A stretch of 27,400 nucleotides of DNA from CBCPNA01 sp965120415 (lineage in GTDB: Bacteria; Bacillota; Clostridia; Lachnospirales; CAG-274). The notes beneath the pieces were generated by a model. The model did no database searches, was not told the DNA's origin, and saw only the letters and a list, made by a program, of their open reading frames with translations. The stretch spans positions 1 to 27,400 of the forward strand of contig CBCPNA010000056.1 of NCBI GenBank assembly GCA_965120415.1, in the 5' to 3' direction. Position numbers and translations under genes: made by a program. This document shows positions 15,552-23,678 of the stretch, piece by piece (the stretch's first letter is position 1; each line of letters starts with the position of its first letter).

Positions 15552-16109
15552 ATGAATTTGCCTAACAAGCTAACTATATTTAGGATTATTTTAATACCGT
15601 TTGTTATCATTTCTCTTTTATGCGATTTTATCCCTTTAGATTTACAAATAAGAAGGTATATAGCCCTTTTTATATTTATAATAGCCTCATTAACAGATGC
15701 CCTGGACGGCTATATAGCAAGAAAGTACAACCTAATAACAAACTTTGGCAAGTTTTTAGACCCCCTTGCTGACAAGATTTTAGTCATATCTACAATGATT
15801 GCTTTAATAGCTATAAAAGATGCTGTTGTTTTATTAAGCCCTTTTGTTGTTATAATAATAGTTATAAGAGAATTTATTATAACAGGATTTAGGATAATAG
15901 CTATAGAAAAGCAAGTTGTTATACCAGCTTATATATCTGGCAAGATTAAGACTATTTTTCAAATGTTTATGGTTATATTTTTATTAATTAATATAGATAA
16001 CAACATTTTTATATATATTACATATTTTTTAATATATGTTTCTTTATTTTTAACTATATATTCTCTATTTGAATATATAATAAAAAATAAAAATGTACTA
16101 AAAGATTAA
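15552..16109 (+). CDS. pgsA: CDP-diacylglycerol-glycerol-3-phosphate 3-phosphatidyltransferase
   Basis: Makes phosphatidylglycerophosphate from CDP-diacylglycerol and glycerol 3-phosphate, the committed step to phosphatidylglycerol, in the cytoplasmic membrane. The 185-residue protein has about five hydrophobic segments and the complete CDP-alcohol phosphotransferase motif D-G-x2-A-R-x8-G-x3-D-x3-D (D52, G53, A56, R57, G66, D70, D74), with the extra upstream D49. NLPNKLTIFRI at the N-terminus is typical of PgsA. AAAGGAG overlaps the rimO stop codon and gives the ATG start. Its position between rimO and cinA-recA is a conserved clostridial arrangement. Confidence 0.94.
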   Translation: MNLPNKLTIFRIILIPFVIISLLCDFIPLDLQIRRYIALFIFIIASLTDALDGYIARKYNLITNFGKFLDPLADKILVISTMIALIAIKDAVVLLSPFVVIIIVIREFIITGFRIIAIEKQVVIPAYISGKIKTIFQMFMVIFLLINIDNNIFIYITYFLIYVSLFLTIYSLFEYIIKNKNVLKD

Positions 16110-16154
16110 AATTACTAGGTTAAGGGTAATATAATATAAAAAGGAGTTGATTTT

Positions 16155-17378
16155 ATGATAGCAGAAATTATCTCTGTTGGTACAGAGCTTTTATTAGGAG
16201 AAATATTAAATACAAACTCCATGTTTTTATCAAAAGAACTTGCCAAAATAGGCATTAATGTTTATAACCATACTACCGTTGGAGATAATGCTAATAGGCT
16301 TTTTAAAACAATAGAGCATGCTTTTAGCCGTGCTGATATTATAATAACAACAGGAGGGCTTGGCCCTACAGATGACGATATTACAAAAGAGGTTGTATGC
16401 AAGTATTTTAACAAAGAGCTTGTATTAAATAAAGATGCACTTGACAATTTAAAAAAATATTTTAATAAAAATGAAGATATACCAAAATCTAATTTAAAGC
16501 AAGCTAATTTGCCAAAAGATTGCACAGTATTTTTAAATGATAACGGTACTGCCCCCGGCTTTATGATAGAACAAGATAGCAAAATAGCTATAGTACTCCC
16601 TGGGCCTCATGAAGAAGTATGCCCTATGTTTTTAAAGGTGCTACCTTATCTTTTAAAAAAGAGCGATAAAGTCTTTCTTTCTAAAAGCATTAATTTATGT
16701 GGTATAGGAGAAAGTGCCGCTTCTGAAATGATACAAGATTTAATGCAAAATGCTAAAAACCCTACTATAGCCCCTTATGCATCAAATAATTATGTTAGAT
16801 TTAGAATTACTGCAAACGCTAAAGATGAAATACAAGCTAAGTATTTGATAGACAAAACAAAAGAAGATTTATACAAAATATTTAAAGACTATATTTTTAG
16901 TGAAGATGATGAAAGTATGGAAGAAACAATTGTTAATTTATTAAAAAAGAATAATTTAACAATAGCAACTGCCGAATCTTGTACAGGGGGGCTTTTGGCT
17001 GCTAAAATTATAAATGTGCCTTCAGCGTCTTCTGTATTTTTAAATGGAATTGTATGCTATAGCAATGAAAGTAAAATAAATATGATAAATGTTTCTGAAA
17101 GCACTATTTTAAAGCATAGCGCTGTTAGTAAAGAAACAGCTCTAGAAATGGCAAACGGTATAAAAAATATTTCTAATACATCTATTGGACTTTCTATAAC
17201 AGGATTTGCTGGAGGCTCTAAAGAAGAAAAGCATACAGGGCTTATATATTTAGCAATAGCGTATCCAGCAAAAAATATACAAATTTGCCAAAAATTTTTG
17301 CTAAAAGGCAATAGAAATAAAATAAGAGAAAAGGCAGTTATGCTATCTTTTTATGAATTATTTAAAATATTAAAATAA
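16155..17378 (+). CDS. cinA: CinA family protein (nicotinamide-nucleotide amidase, competence/damage-inducible)
   Basis: A two-domain protein. The N-terminal MoCF-type domain (about 1-170) has ISVGTELLLGEILNTNS and TTGGLGPTDDDITKE and is linked in other species to ADP-ribose pyrophosphatase activity. The C-terminal PncC domain (about 255-407) has the AESCTGG motif (273-279) with the catalytic Ser and converts nicotinamide mononucleotide to nicotinate mononucleotide. Full length is 407 residues. AAGGAG lies about 9 nt before ATG 16155. It sits 11 nt upstream of recA, the classic cinA-recA pairing that gave the gene its competence-linked name. Competence itself cannot be judged here. Confidence 0.93.
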   Translation: MIAEIISVGTELLLGEILNTNSMFLSKELAKIGINVYNHTTVGDNANRLFKTIEHAFSRADIIITTGGLGPTDDDITKEVVCKYFNKELVLNKDALDNLKKYFNKNEDIPKSNLKQANLPKDCTVFLNDNGTAPGFMIEQDSKIAIVLPGPHEEVCPMFLKVLPYLLKKSDKVFLSKSINLCGIGESAASEMIQDLMQNAKNPTIAPYASNNYVRFRITANAKDEIQAKYLIDKTKEDLYKIFKDYIFSEDDESMEETIVNLLKKNNLTIATAESCTGGLLAAKIINVPSASSVFLNGIVCYSNESKINMINVSESTILKHSAVSKETALEMANGIKNISNTSIGLSITGFAGGSKEEKHTGLIYLAIAYPAKNIQICQKFLLKGNRNKIREKAVMLSFYELFKILK

Positions 17379-17389
17379 AGGAGATTAAT

Positions 17390-18586
17390 ATGGCTGAAAA
17401 AAAATCTAAAGAAAGTGTACAAAATAACATAGCAAAAGGACGTGAAGAAGCGCTTAAAAATGCACTTTCTCAAATAGAAAAACAATTTGGTAAAGGCGCT
17501 GTAATGAAGCTTGGAGAAAACTTTCAAGCTAATAAAGTTGAGGTTGTACCTTCGGGCTCTTTAAGCCTGGATATAGCTCTTGGGGCTGGCGGTATACCAA
17601 AAGGAAGAATTATAGAAATATACGGCCCTGAATCTAGCGGTAAAACAACTGTAGCTCTACATATGATAGCAGAGGTACAAAAAGCAGGCGGTATAGCTGG
17701 CTTTGTCGATGCAGAGCATGCCCTAGACCCCGTTTATGCAAAAAATATTGGCGTTAATGTAGATGAGCTTTATATATCCCAGCCAGATGACGGCGAACAA
17801 GCATTAGAAATAACAGAAACAATGGTTCGTTCTGGCGCTATTGATATTATTATTGTCGATTCTGTTGCAGCTTTAGTGCCTAAATCTGAAATAGACGGTA
17901 CAATGGGCGATTCTCATATGGGGCTTCAGGCAAGGCTTATGAGCCAAGCTTTAAGAAAGCTTACTGCTATAACCTCTAAAAGCAAATGCATCGTTGTTTT
18001 TATAAATCAATTAAGAGAAAAAATTGCTTCTGGCTTTTCTATGGGACCTTCAGAAACAACAACAGGTGGGCGTGCATTAAAATTTTACGCATCTATAAGA
18101 ATAGATATAAGAAAAGGCGAACCTATAAAGCAAGGTACAGAATTAATAGGCGCTAGAACAAAAGCAAAAATTGTTAAAAATAAAATTGCCCCTCCATTTA
18201 AAACAGTAGAATTTGATGTTATATACGGAAAAGGTATATCTCACGCTGGCGATGTGTTAGAAATTGCGTCTGATATAGGTATTGTTACAAAAGGCGGAGC
18301 GTGGTATTCTTACGGCGATACTAAGCTTGGGCAAGGTAGAGAAAACGCAAAAAAAGCCTTGCTTGAAAACCCAGCTATGCTAATAGAAATAGAAAACGCT
18401 GTTAGAAAACATTATGATTTGCCAGAGCTTTCACAGCTTGAAAAAGATATGCTTTCTGAAAAAGCCACTTTAACAGATGAAGATACCGAAAATGCTCTAA
18501 ACGACCCAGAATTTAATAAAAATTTTAATGAAGATGAATTAGAAAACTTTTTTGCTGAAGATGCTTTAAATATAGAAGAAGATTAA
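17390..18586 (+). CDS. recA: Recombinase RecA
   Basis: Coats single-stranded DNA, carries out strand exchange and promotes LexA self-cleavage. Walker A is GPESSGKT (79-86) and Walker B is in IDIIIVDSVAAL; also visible are the MAW-like dimer region (GDSHMGLQARLMSQALRKL) and the DNA-binding loop 2 region near FINQLREKIASGFSMGPSETTTGG. At 398 residues it is about 45 longer than E. coli RecA: roughly 10 at the N-terminus and a long acidic C-terminal tail (about 345-398, many Asp/Glu) that in other RecA proteins moderates DNA binding. AAAGGAG precedes the start. I saw no clear Gram-positive LexA box (GAAC-N4-GTTC) directly upstream. It ends the folD operon with a strong terminator. Confidence 0.97.
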   Translation: MAEKKSKESVQNNIAKGREEALKNALSQIEKQFGKGAVMKLGENFQANKVEVVPSGSLSLDIALGAGGIPKGRIIEIYGPESSGKTTVALHMIAEVQKAGGIAGFVDAEHALDPVYAKNIGVNVDELYISQPDDGEQALEITETMVRSGAIDIIIVDSVAALVPKSEIDGTMGDSHMGLQARLMSQALRKLTAITSKSKCIVVFINQLREKIASGFSMGPSETTTGGRALKFYASIRIDIRKGEPIKQGTELIGARTKAKIVKNKIAPPFKTVEFDVIYGKGISHAGDVLEIASDIGIVTKGGAWYSYGDTKLGQGRENAKKALLENPAMLIEIENAVRKHYDLPELSQLEKDMLSEKATLTDEDTENALNDPEFNKNFNEDELENFFAEDALNIEED

Positions 18587-18602
18587 GCTACATAAATTAC
18601 CC

Positions 18603-18640
18603 TTTAAAGCCCATTTTTAACATATGGGCTTTAAAATTTT
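18603..18640 (+). terminator. Intrinsic terminator after recA
   Basis: TTTAAAGCCCAT (18603-18614) and ATGGGCTTTAAA (18624-18635) form a perfect 12-bp stem with a 9-nt loop, followed by ATTTT. It separates the recA operon from the heat-shock promoter. Confidence 0.85.
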
Positions 18641-18671
18641 AAAAATTTGTAATATTTTTTTTAAAAAACTC

Positions 18672-18700
18672 TTGACAAATTTATTAAATAATGTTATTTT
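18672..18700 (+). promoter_or_regulatory. Heat-shock operon promoter
   Basis: TTGACA (18672-18677), 17-nt spacer, TATTTT (18695-18700) with TG one base upstream (extended -10). The predicted start falls a few bases before the CIRCE operator. Confidence 0.65.
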
Positions 18701-18709
18701 TATTCTAAG

Positions 18710-18736
18710 CTAGCACTCATTATAGTAGAGTGCTAA
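18710..18736 (+). promoter_or_regulatory. CIRCE operator (HrcA binding site)
   Basis: CTAGCACTC-N9-GAGTGCTAA is the CIRCE inverted repeat with a single departure (C for the first T of TTAGCACTC). It lies just downstream of the promoter and upstream of hrcA, so HrcA bound here would block transcription of hrcA-grpE-dnaK-dnaJ until heat stress. Confidence 0.93.
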
Positions 18737-18770
18737 CAATTACTTTAACTCAGTTTAAGGAAGTGATTTT

Positions 18771-19793
18771 TTGGATCTTAATAAGCGTAAAATCAAAATA
18801 TTAGAGGCTATTATTACAGATTATATAAAAACTGGCGAACCTATAGGCTCAAGGACTATTGCTAAAAAATATGATTTAGGTATTAGCTCCGCTACAATAA
18901 GAAACGAAATGAGCGATTTAGAAGAGCTTGGACTTATTATGCAGCCTCACACTTCTTCTGGGCGTGTCCCTTCGGATAAAGGCTATAGGCTTTATGTAGA
19001 TAAATTTATGAATAATATAAAGCTATCTGAAGAAGAAATATCTTTTTTAAAAAATATTATTTATGAAAATATAAACCATATAGATTATCTTATGGAGCAG
19101 ACTGCTAAAGCGCTATCTATTTTAACCAACTACACAACTATAGTTTCTAAGCCAAAAGTTAAAGATTTTTCTATAAAAAATATCCAGCTTATGCCTTTAG
19201 ATGAAAGCTCCATCATAGCAACTTTAGTAACAAATAATAAAGAAATAAAAAACATCATTATAAACACTACAAACAACTTTTCTCAACAAAAGCTCCTTGA
19301 TATTTCTGCAAATATTTGCAACATATTTAAGACCAATTCCTTAGACTATATTAAACAAAGTATCATCCCTTCAGAACAAAATGACTTTATTAAAACTATT
19401 TTAAAAGAAATTTTTAATTTATTTAATAATGAAGAACAAATAAAATTTTATACAAGTGGGGTTAACAATATTTTAGATTATCCAGAATTTAGCAATATAG
19501 AAAAGGCAAAATCTATCTTCCAGACTTTTGAAGAAAAAGACATTTTTATAAACATATTTAATACAAATAACTATGAGCATACAAACCCTATACAAATTGT
19601 TATAGGTAATGAAAACGCTATAGAGCCGCTTAAAGATTGTAGCATTGTTAAAACAAATTACAAAATAGCAAATGCAAGCGGTACAATAGGTATTATTGCC
19701 CCTACACGTATGGATTATGCAAAGACTGTTAGCATTTTAAACGAAATTATAAAACATATAGACACGGTGCTTAAAGGCCTGCCACCTGATTAA
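18771..19793 (+). CDS. hrcA: Heat-inducible transcription repressor HrcA
   Basis: Represses class I heat-shock genes by binding CIRCE; it needs GroEL for active folding and so senses chaperone load. The N-terminal winged helix-turn-helix (about 1-75) reads KRKIKILEAIITDYIKTGEP then GSRTIAKKYDLGISSATIRN, ending in SSGRVPSDKGYRLYVD, all typical. The C-terminal GAF-like dimerisation region ends with IGIIAPTRMDYAKTVSIL. The 340-residue length is standard. The start is TTG 18771 with AAGGAAGTG about 7 nt upstream; family proteins begin at this point. The CIRCE element upstream shows self-regulation. Confidence 0.96.
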   Translation: MDLNKRKIKILEAIITDYIKTGEPIGSRTIAKKYDLGISSATIRNEMSDLEELGLIMQPHTSSGRVPSDKGYRLYVDKFMNNIKLSEEEISFLKNIIYENINHIDYLMEQTAKALSILTNYTTIVSKPKVKDFSIKNIQLMPLDESSIIATLVTNNKEIKNIIINTTNNFSQQKLLDISANICNIFKTNSLDYIKQSIIPSEQNDFIKTILKEIFNLFNNEEQIKFYTSGVNNILDYPEFSNIEKAKSIFQTFEEKDIFINIFNTNNYEHTNPIQIVIGNENAIEPLKDCSIVKTNYKIANASGTIGIIAPTRMDYAKTVSILNEIIKHIDTVLKGLPPD

Positions 19794-19815
19794 TTATATT
19801 TAGAAAGGATTTAAT

Positions 19816-20460
19816 ATGAAAGATTTTGATAACAATAATAATATCAATGATGAAGATATTGATATTTTAAATGAAGAAAATGAAAATATTGAAGATAATG
19901 AACATAATAGCGATAGTCCAGAAAATGAAAAAAAGCCTTTAAAACAAGCTATGCAAAACGCTAAAGATAAAAAACAAAAAAATAATGACATAACTTTAGA
20001 AGAGGCTTTAAAGCTAAAGCTTGCAAAAGCAGAAAAGCTTTCTGAAGAATATTTAGACAAATTAAAAAGAACACTTGCCGAATTTGACAATTTTAGAAAG
20101 AGGACTAATCAAGAAAAAGACTCTATGTTCGAAAACGGCGCTATTTTTGCTATAGAAAAGCTTTTGCCTATATTAGACAATTTTGAAAGAGCAATAGGCT
20201 CTATAAAAGAAGAAGATAAAGAAAGCGCTGTATATAAAGGAGTTGTCATGATATATAAACAAATGCAAGATGCATTCACTAGCATAGGCATTTCTGAAAT
20301 AGAGGGCGAAGGCTCTGCATTTAACCCTAATATCCATAATGCTGTTATGCATATAGATGACGATACTTTAGAAGAAAATGTTGTAGCTGAAGTTTTGCAA
20401 AAAGGCTATAAATATAAAGAAAAAGTCATAAGACCTAGCATGGTTAAAGTTGCTAATTAA
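19816..20460 (+). CDS. grpE: Nucleotide exchange factor GrpE
   Basis: GrpE releases ADP from DnaK and sets the pace of the chaperone cycle. It has a long acidic, Asn/Glu-rich, probably disordered N-terminus (1-60), a coiled-coil dimer helix (about 65-110, KLAKAEKLSEEYLDKLKRT) containing the family hallmark LAEFDNFRKRTNQEK, and a C-terminal beta-wing domain (about 150-214) with NPNIHNAVMHI and the ending KVIRPSMVKVAN. At 214 residues it is a normal Gram-positive GrpE with an enlarged N-terminal tail. AAAGGA precedes ATG 19816. It sits 22 nt after hrcA and 19 nt before dnaK. Confidence 0.96.
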   Translation: MKDFDNNNNINDEDIDILNEENENIEDNEHNSDSPENEKKPLKQAMQNAKDKKQKNNDITLEEALKLKLAKAEKLSEEYLDKLKRTLAEFDNFRKRTNQEKDSMFENGAIFAIEKLLPILDNFERAIGSIKEEDKESAVYKGVVMIYKQMQDAFTSIGISEIEGEGSAFNPNIHNAVMHIDDDTLEENVVAEVLQKGYKYKEKVIRPSMVKVAN

Positions 20461-20479
20461 TTTAAAGGAGGAAATAAAA

Positions 20480-22306
20480 ATGGGTAAAATAATAGGTATA
20501 GATTTAGGTACAACAAACTCTTGTGTTGCTGTTATGGAAGGTGGGCAACCTGTTGTTATAGCTAATAGCGAAGGAGCAAGAACAACCCCTTCTATAGTCG
20601 GTTTTACAAAAACAGGAGAAAGACTAGTTGGAGAAACAGCAAAAAGGCAGGCAGTTACTAATGTTGCTGGTACAGTTATATCTATAAAAAGGCATATGGG
20701 TACCGATTATAAATTTGAAAATGAAGATAAAAAATATTCTCCACAAGAAATTTCTGCTATGATTTTACAAAAATTAAAAAAAGATGCAGAAAGCTATTTA
20801 GGCGAACCTGTGACAGAGGCTGTTATAACAGTGCCAGCTTACTTTTCTGATAGCCAGCGCCAAGCAACAAAAGATGCTGGTAAAATAGCTGGACTTGATG
20901 TTAAACGTATTATAAATGAACCTACTGCCGCTGCTTTAGCATATGGACTTGACAATGAAAAAGAACAAAAAATAATGGTATACGATTTAGGTGGGGGTAC
21001 ATTTGACGTATCTATTATAGAAATTGGCGATGGGGTTATAGAAGTTTTGGCAACAAGCGGTAACAACCATTTAGGAGGCGACGATTTTGATGAAAAAATA
21101 ATAGATTATCTTGTAGATGAATTTAAAAAAGCAGAAAATCTAGATTTAAGACAAGATAAAATGGCTATGCAACGTCTTAAAGAGGCAGCAGAAAAAGCTA
21201 AAAAAGAGCTCTCTTCTGCTACAACAACAAATATAAACTTGCCATATATTACAATGAATCAAGATGGACCTAAACATATAGATTTAACATTAACAAGAGC
21301 AAAATTTGAAGAGCTTACTAACGATTTAGTTTTAAAAACTTTAGAACCAGTTAGAAATGCTTTAAAAGATGCTGATTTAGAAGCAAGTGATTTAGACAAA
21401 ATATTATTAGTCGGTGGGTCAACACGTATACCAGCAGTACAAGAAGAAGTTAAAAAAATAACTGGTAAAGATCCATTTAAAGGTATTAATCCAGATGAGT
21501 GCGTTGCGCTTGGAGCATCTATACAAGGTGGTAAACTTGCTGGAGATGAAGGGGCTGGCTCTATATTACTTCTTGATGTAACCCCTCTTTCTTTAGGTAT
21601 AGAAACTGCTGGAGGTGTTTCTACCGTTCTTATACCACGTAATACAACTATACCAACTAACAAAAAACAAGTGTTTTCAACTTACGCTGATAATCAAACA
21701 GCAGTTGATATAAGAATAGTACAAGGCGAACGCCCTATAGCACGTGATAACAAAGAACTTGGGCAATTTAGGCTAGACGGCATTGCTCCTGCGCCACGTG
21801 GTATACCACAAATAGAGGTTACATTTGACATAGACGCAAACGGTATTACTACCGTTTCTGCTAAAGATTTAGGCACTGGTAAAGAACAAAATATAACAAT
21901 AACTTCTAGCACTAATTTAAGCGATGCAGAAATAGAAAAAGCGATGAAAGAAGCAGAACAATACGCTGAACAAGATTCTAAAAGAAAAGAGGCAGTCGAT
22001 GTTAAAAATGAGGCTGAAAGCTTAATATTCCAAGCTGAAAAAGTACTTCAAGATGTAGGAGATAAAGTTAACGCTGATGATAAAAACGCTTTACAAAAAG
22101 AAATAGATAATTTAAAATCTATATATACCCCTATGCAACCAGAAACCATGAGTGAAACAGATACAAATACTTTAAAAACAGCAACAGAAGCCTTTTCTAA
22201 ATGTATTAATGAATTTTCTATGAAACTTTACCAACAAGCTGGTGCTGCTGGAGCTGGAGCTACTAGCGATAGCACTAACCCTAATGATGATATTATAGAA
22301 GGTTAA
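20480..22306 (+). CDS. dnaK: Molecular chaperone DnaK (Hsp70)
   Basis: ATP-driven chaperone working with DnaJ and GrpE. The ATPase domain (about 1-365) has IGIDLGTTNSCVAVMEG, the VPAYFSDSQRQATKDAG and NEPTAAALAYG stretches and DLGGGTFDVSI; the substrate domain follows the linker LLLDVTPLSLGIETAGG. The C-terminal lid is helical and ends in a Gly/Ala-rich tail and DDIIEG. The 608-residue length is in the Gram-positive range. The start is ATG 20480 behind AAAGGAGG, not the upstream TTG at 20450 that lies inside grpE. The tail is shorter and less acidic than the usual VIDAEYEE-like ends, a small oddity. It is followed by a 193-nt gap with a hairpin before dnaJ. Confidence 0.97.
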   Translation: MGKIIGIDLGTTNSCVAVMEGGQPVVIANSEGARTTPSIVGFTKTGERLVGETAKRQAVTNVAGTVISIKRHMGTDYKFENEDKKYSPQEISAMILQKLKKDAESYLGEPVTEAVITVPAYFSDSQRQATKDAGKIAGLDVKRIINEPTAAALAYGLDNEKEQKIMVYDLGGGTFDVSIIEIGDGVIEVLATSGNNHLGGDDFDEKIIDYLVDEFKKAENLDLRQDKMAMQRLKEAAEKAKKELSSATTTNINLPYITMNQDGPKHIDLTLTRAKFEELTNDLVLKTLEPVRNALKDADLEASDLDKILLVGGSTRIPAVQEEVKKITGKDPFKGINPDECVALGASIQGGKLAGDEGAGSILLLDVTPLSLGIETAGGVSTVLIPRNTTIPTNKKQVFSTYADNQTAVDIRIVQGERPIARDNKELGQFRLDGIAPAPRGIPQIEVTFDIDANGITTVSAKDLGTGKEQNITITSSTNLSDAEIEKAMKEAEQYAEQDSKRKEAVDVKNEAESLIFQAEKVLQDVGDKVNADDKNALQKEIDNLKSIYTPMQPETMSETDTNTLKTATEAFSKCINEFSMKLYQQAGAAGAGATSDSTNPNDDIIEG

Positions 22307-22439
22307 TATAAGCTAAAAAATGAAAAATATTAAGGAAAAATCATAAGAAAATTTATATGCTAATATGTACGCCCTATGATTTATATCAAAAGGTTTATCA
22401 TGCTTATTAAACATAAAATTAATATAATTTAATATTTAT

Positions 22440-22474
22440 GGAGAGCCATAATATTTTGGCTCTCTCAAATTTTT
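22440..22474 (+). terminator. Hairpin between dnaK and dnaJ (terminator or attenuator)
   Basis: GAGAGCCA (22441-22448) and TGGCTCTC (22457-22464) form an 8-bp stem with an 8-nt loop, followed by TCAAATTTTT. It could be a leaky terminator that lowers dnaJ relative to dnaK, or an RNA processing or stability element. A looser pairing AATCATA/TATGATT lies upstream, near 22341-22382. Confidence 0.5.
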
Positions 22475-22499
22475 AAAAAATAAATAGTAGGTGAAATTA

Positions 22500-23657
22500 T
22501 TGTCAAAAAAAGATTATTATGAAATTTTGGGCGTTCCTAAAAACGCAACAGATGCTGACATAAAAAAAGCTTATAGAAAATTAGCCAAAAAATATCATCC
22601 TGATGCTAACCCTGATAATAAAGAGGCCGAATTAAAATTTAAAGAGGCAACAGAAGCTTATGAAGTGCTAGGCGACGAAAGCAAAAGGCAAACATATGAT
22701 CAATTTGGTCATGCCGCTTTTGATGGAGCTAGTGGAGCTTCTGGTGGTGGTGGATTTTCTGGTGGATTTTCTGGCATGGACATGGGCGATATTTTTGAAA
22801 GCTTTTTTGGTGGAAGTGGCTTTGGAGATATTTTTGGTGGTGGACGCCAAAAAAGAAGCACAAGCACTAGAGGAGCTGATTTAAAATATAATTTAACAAT
22901 TGATTTTGAAGAGGCTGTTTTTGGGACTAAAAAAGAAATTTCTTTTACGGCTGATGATAAATGCTCAAGCTGTAACGGTACTGGAGCAAAAGCTGGCACA
23001 AGACCAGAAACTTGCCCTAATTGCCGCGGAACAGGGCAAGAGGTTAGTATAAAACAAAGCATTTTTGGTTCTATGCAAACTGTTACAACATGCAGGCAAT
23101 GTCACGGCGAAGGCACTATTATTAAAACTCCTTGTAACATATGCGCTGGTAAAGGTAAAGTCAGAAAAAATAGAACTGTAAATGTAGATATACCAAAAGG
23201 TATAAATGAGGGGCAAACTATAAGAAAGCAAGGGCTTGGAGCTGCTGGAGAACGAGGCGGCGCTTATGGTGATTTGCTTATTGATATTTATGTAAAGCCA
23301 CACAAAATATTTACAAGGCAAGGTAACGATATAATAGAAGAAATACCTATTTCTATTATACAAGCTACCTTAGGCGATGAAATAAAAATAAAAACGCTAG
23401 AGGGCGAAGAAGACTATAACCTTAAAGCTGGTACACAGCCAGAAACAGTAGTCAAGCTAAAAAATAAAGGGGTATTTGATGTAAGAAATAATAAAGTGCG
23501 TGGAGATTTGTATTTAAAATTCAAAGTTGTTGTGCCAACAAAATTAACAGAAAATCAAAAAGCAATTTTAAAACAATTTGCAGAAGATGGAGTTGATATA
23601 AGCCATTATAAAAAGAAAGAAGGCGTTTTTGAAAAAATAAAAAAACATTTTGAATAA
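22500..23657 (+). CDS. dnaJ: Molecular chaperone DnaJ (Hsp40)
   Basis: Co-chaperone that delivers clients to DnaK and stimulates its ATPase. The J domain (about 1-70) has KDYYEILGVPKNATDADIKK and the HPD tripeptide (KYHPDANPD). A Gly/Phe-rich linker (about 75-120) follows. The zinc domain has all four CxxCxGxG motifs (CSSCNGTG, CPNCRGTG, CRQCHGEG, CNICAGKG). Two C-terminal substrate-binding domains complete a type I DnaJ of 385 residues. I choose TTG 22500, six bases after TAGGTG, because homologues begin SKKDYYE; a GTG at 22491 overlaps that ribosome site. Confidence 0.95.
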   Translation: MSKKDYYEILGVPKNATDADIKKAYRKLAKKYHPDANPDNKEAELKFKEATEAYEVLGDESKRQTYDQFGHAAFDGASGASGGGGFSGGFSGMDMGDIFESFFGGSGFGDIFGGGRQKRSTSTRGADLKYNLTIDFEEAVFGTKKEISFTADDKCSSCNGTGAKAGTRPETCPNCRGTGQEVSIKQSIFGSMQTVTTCRQCHGEGTIIKTPCNICAGKGKVRKNRTVNVDIPKGINEGQTIRKQGLGAAGERGGAYGDLLIDIYVKPHKIFTRQGNDIIEEIPISIIQATLGDEIKIKTLEGEEDYNLKAGTQPETVVKLKNKGVFDVRNNKVRGDLYLKFKVVVPTKLTENQKAILKQFAEDGVDISHYKKKEGVFEKIKKHFE

Positions 23658-23678
23658 TTAATAAATAGAGGACTTTTT

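Noticed and set aside
20450..20479. N-terminal extension of DnaK from TTG 20450
   Set aside because: It lies within the end of grpE, while AAAGGAGG sits just before ATG 20480, where all DnaK proteins start.
22709..23363. Minus-strand open frames opposite dnaJ
   Set aside because: They are shadows of the Gly- and Cys-rich coding sequence of dnaJ, with Pro/Ser-rich products and no start signals.
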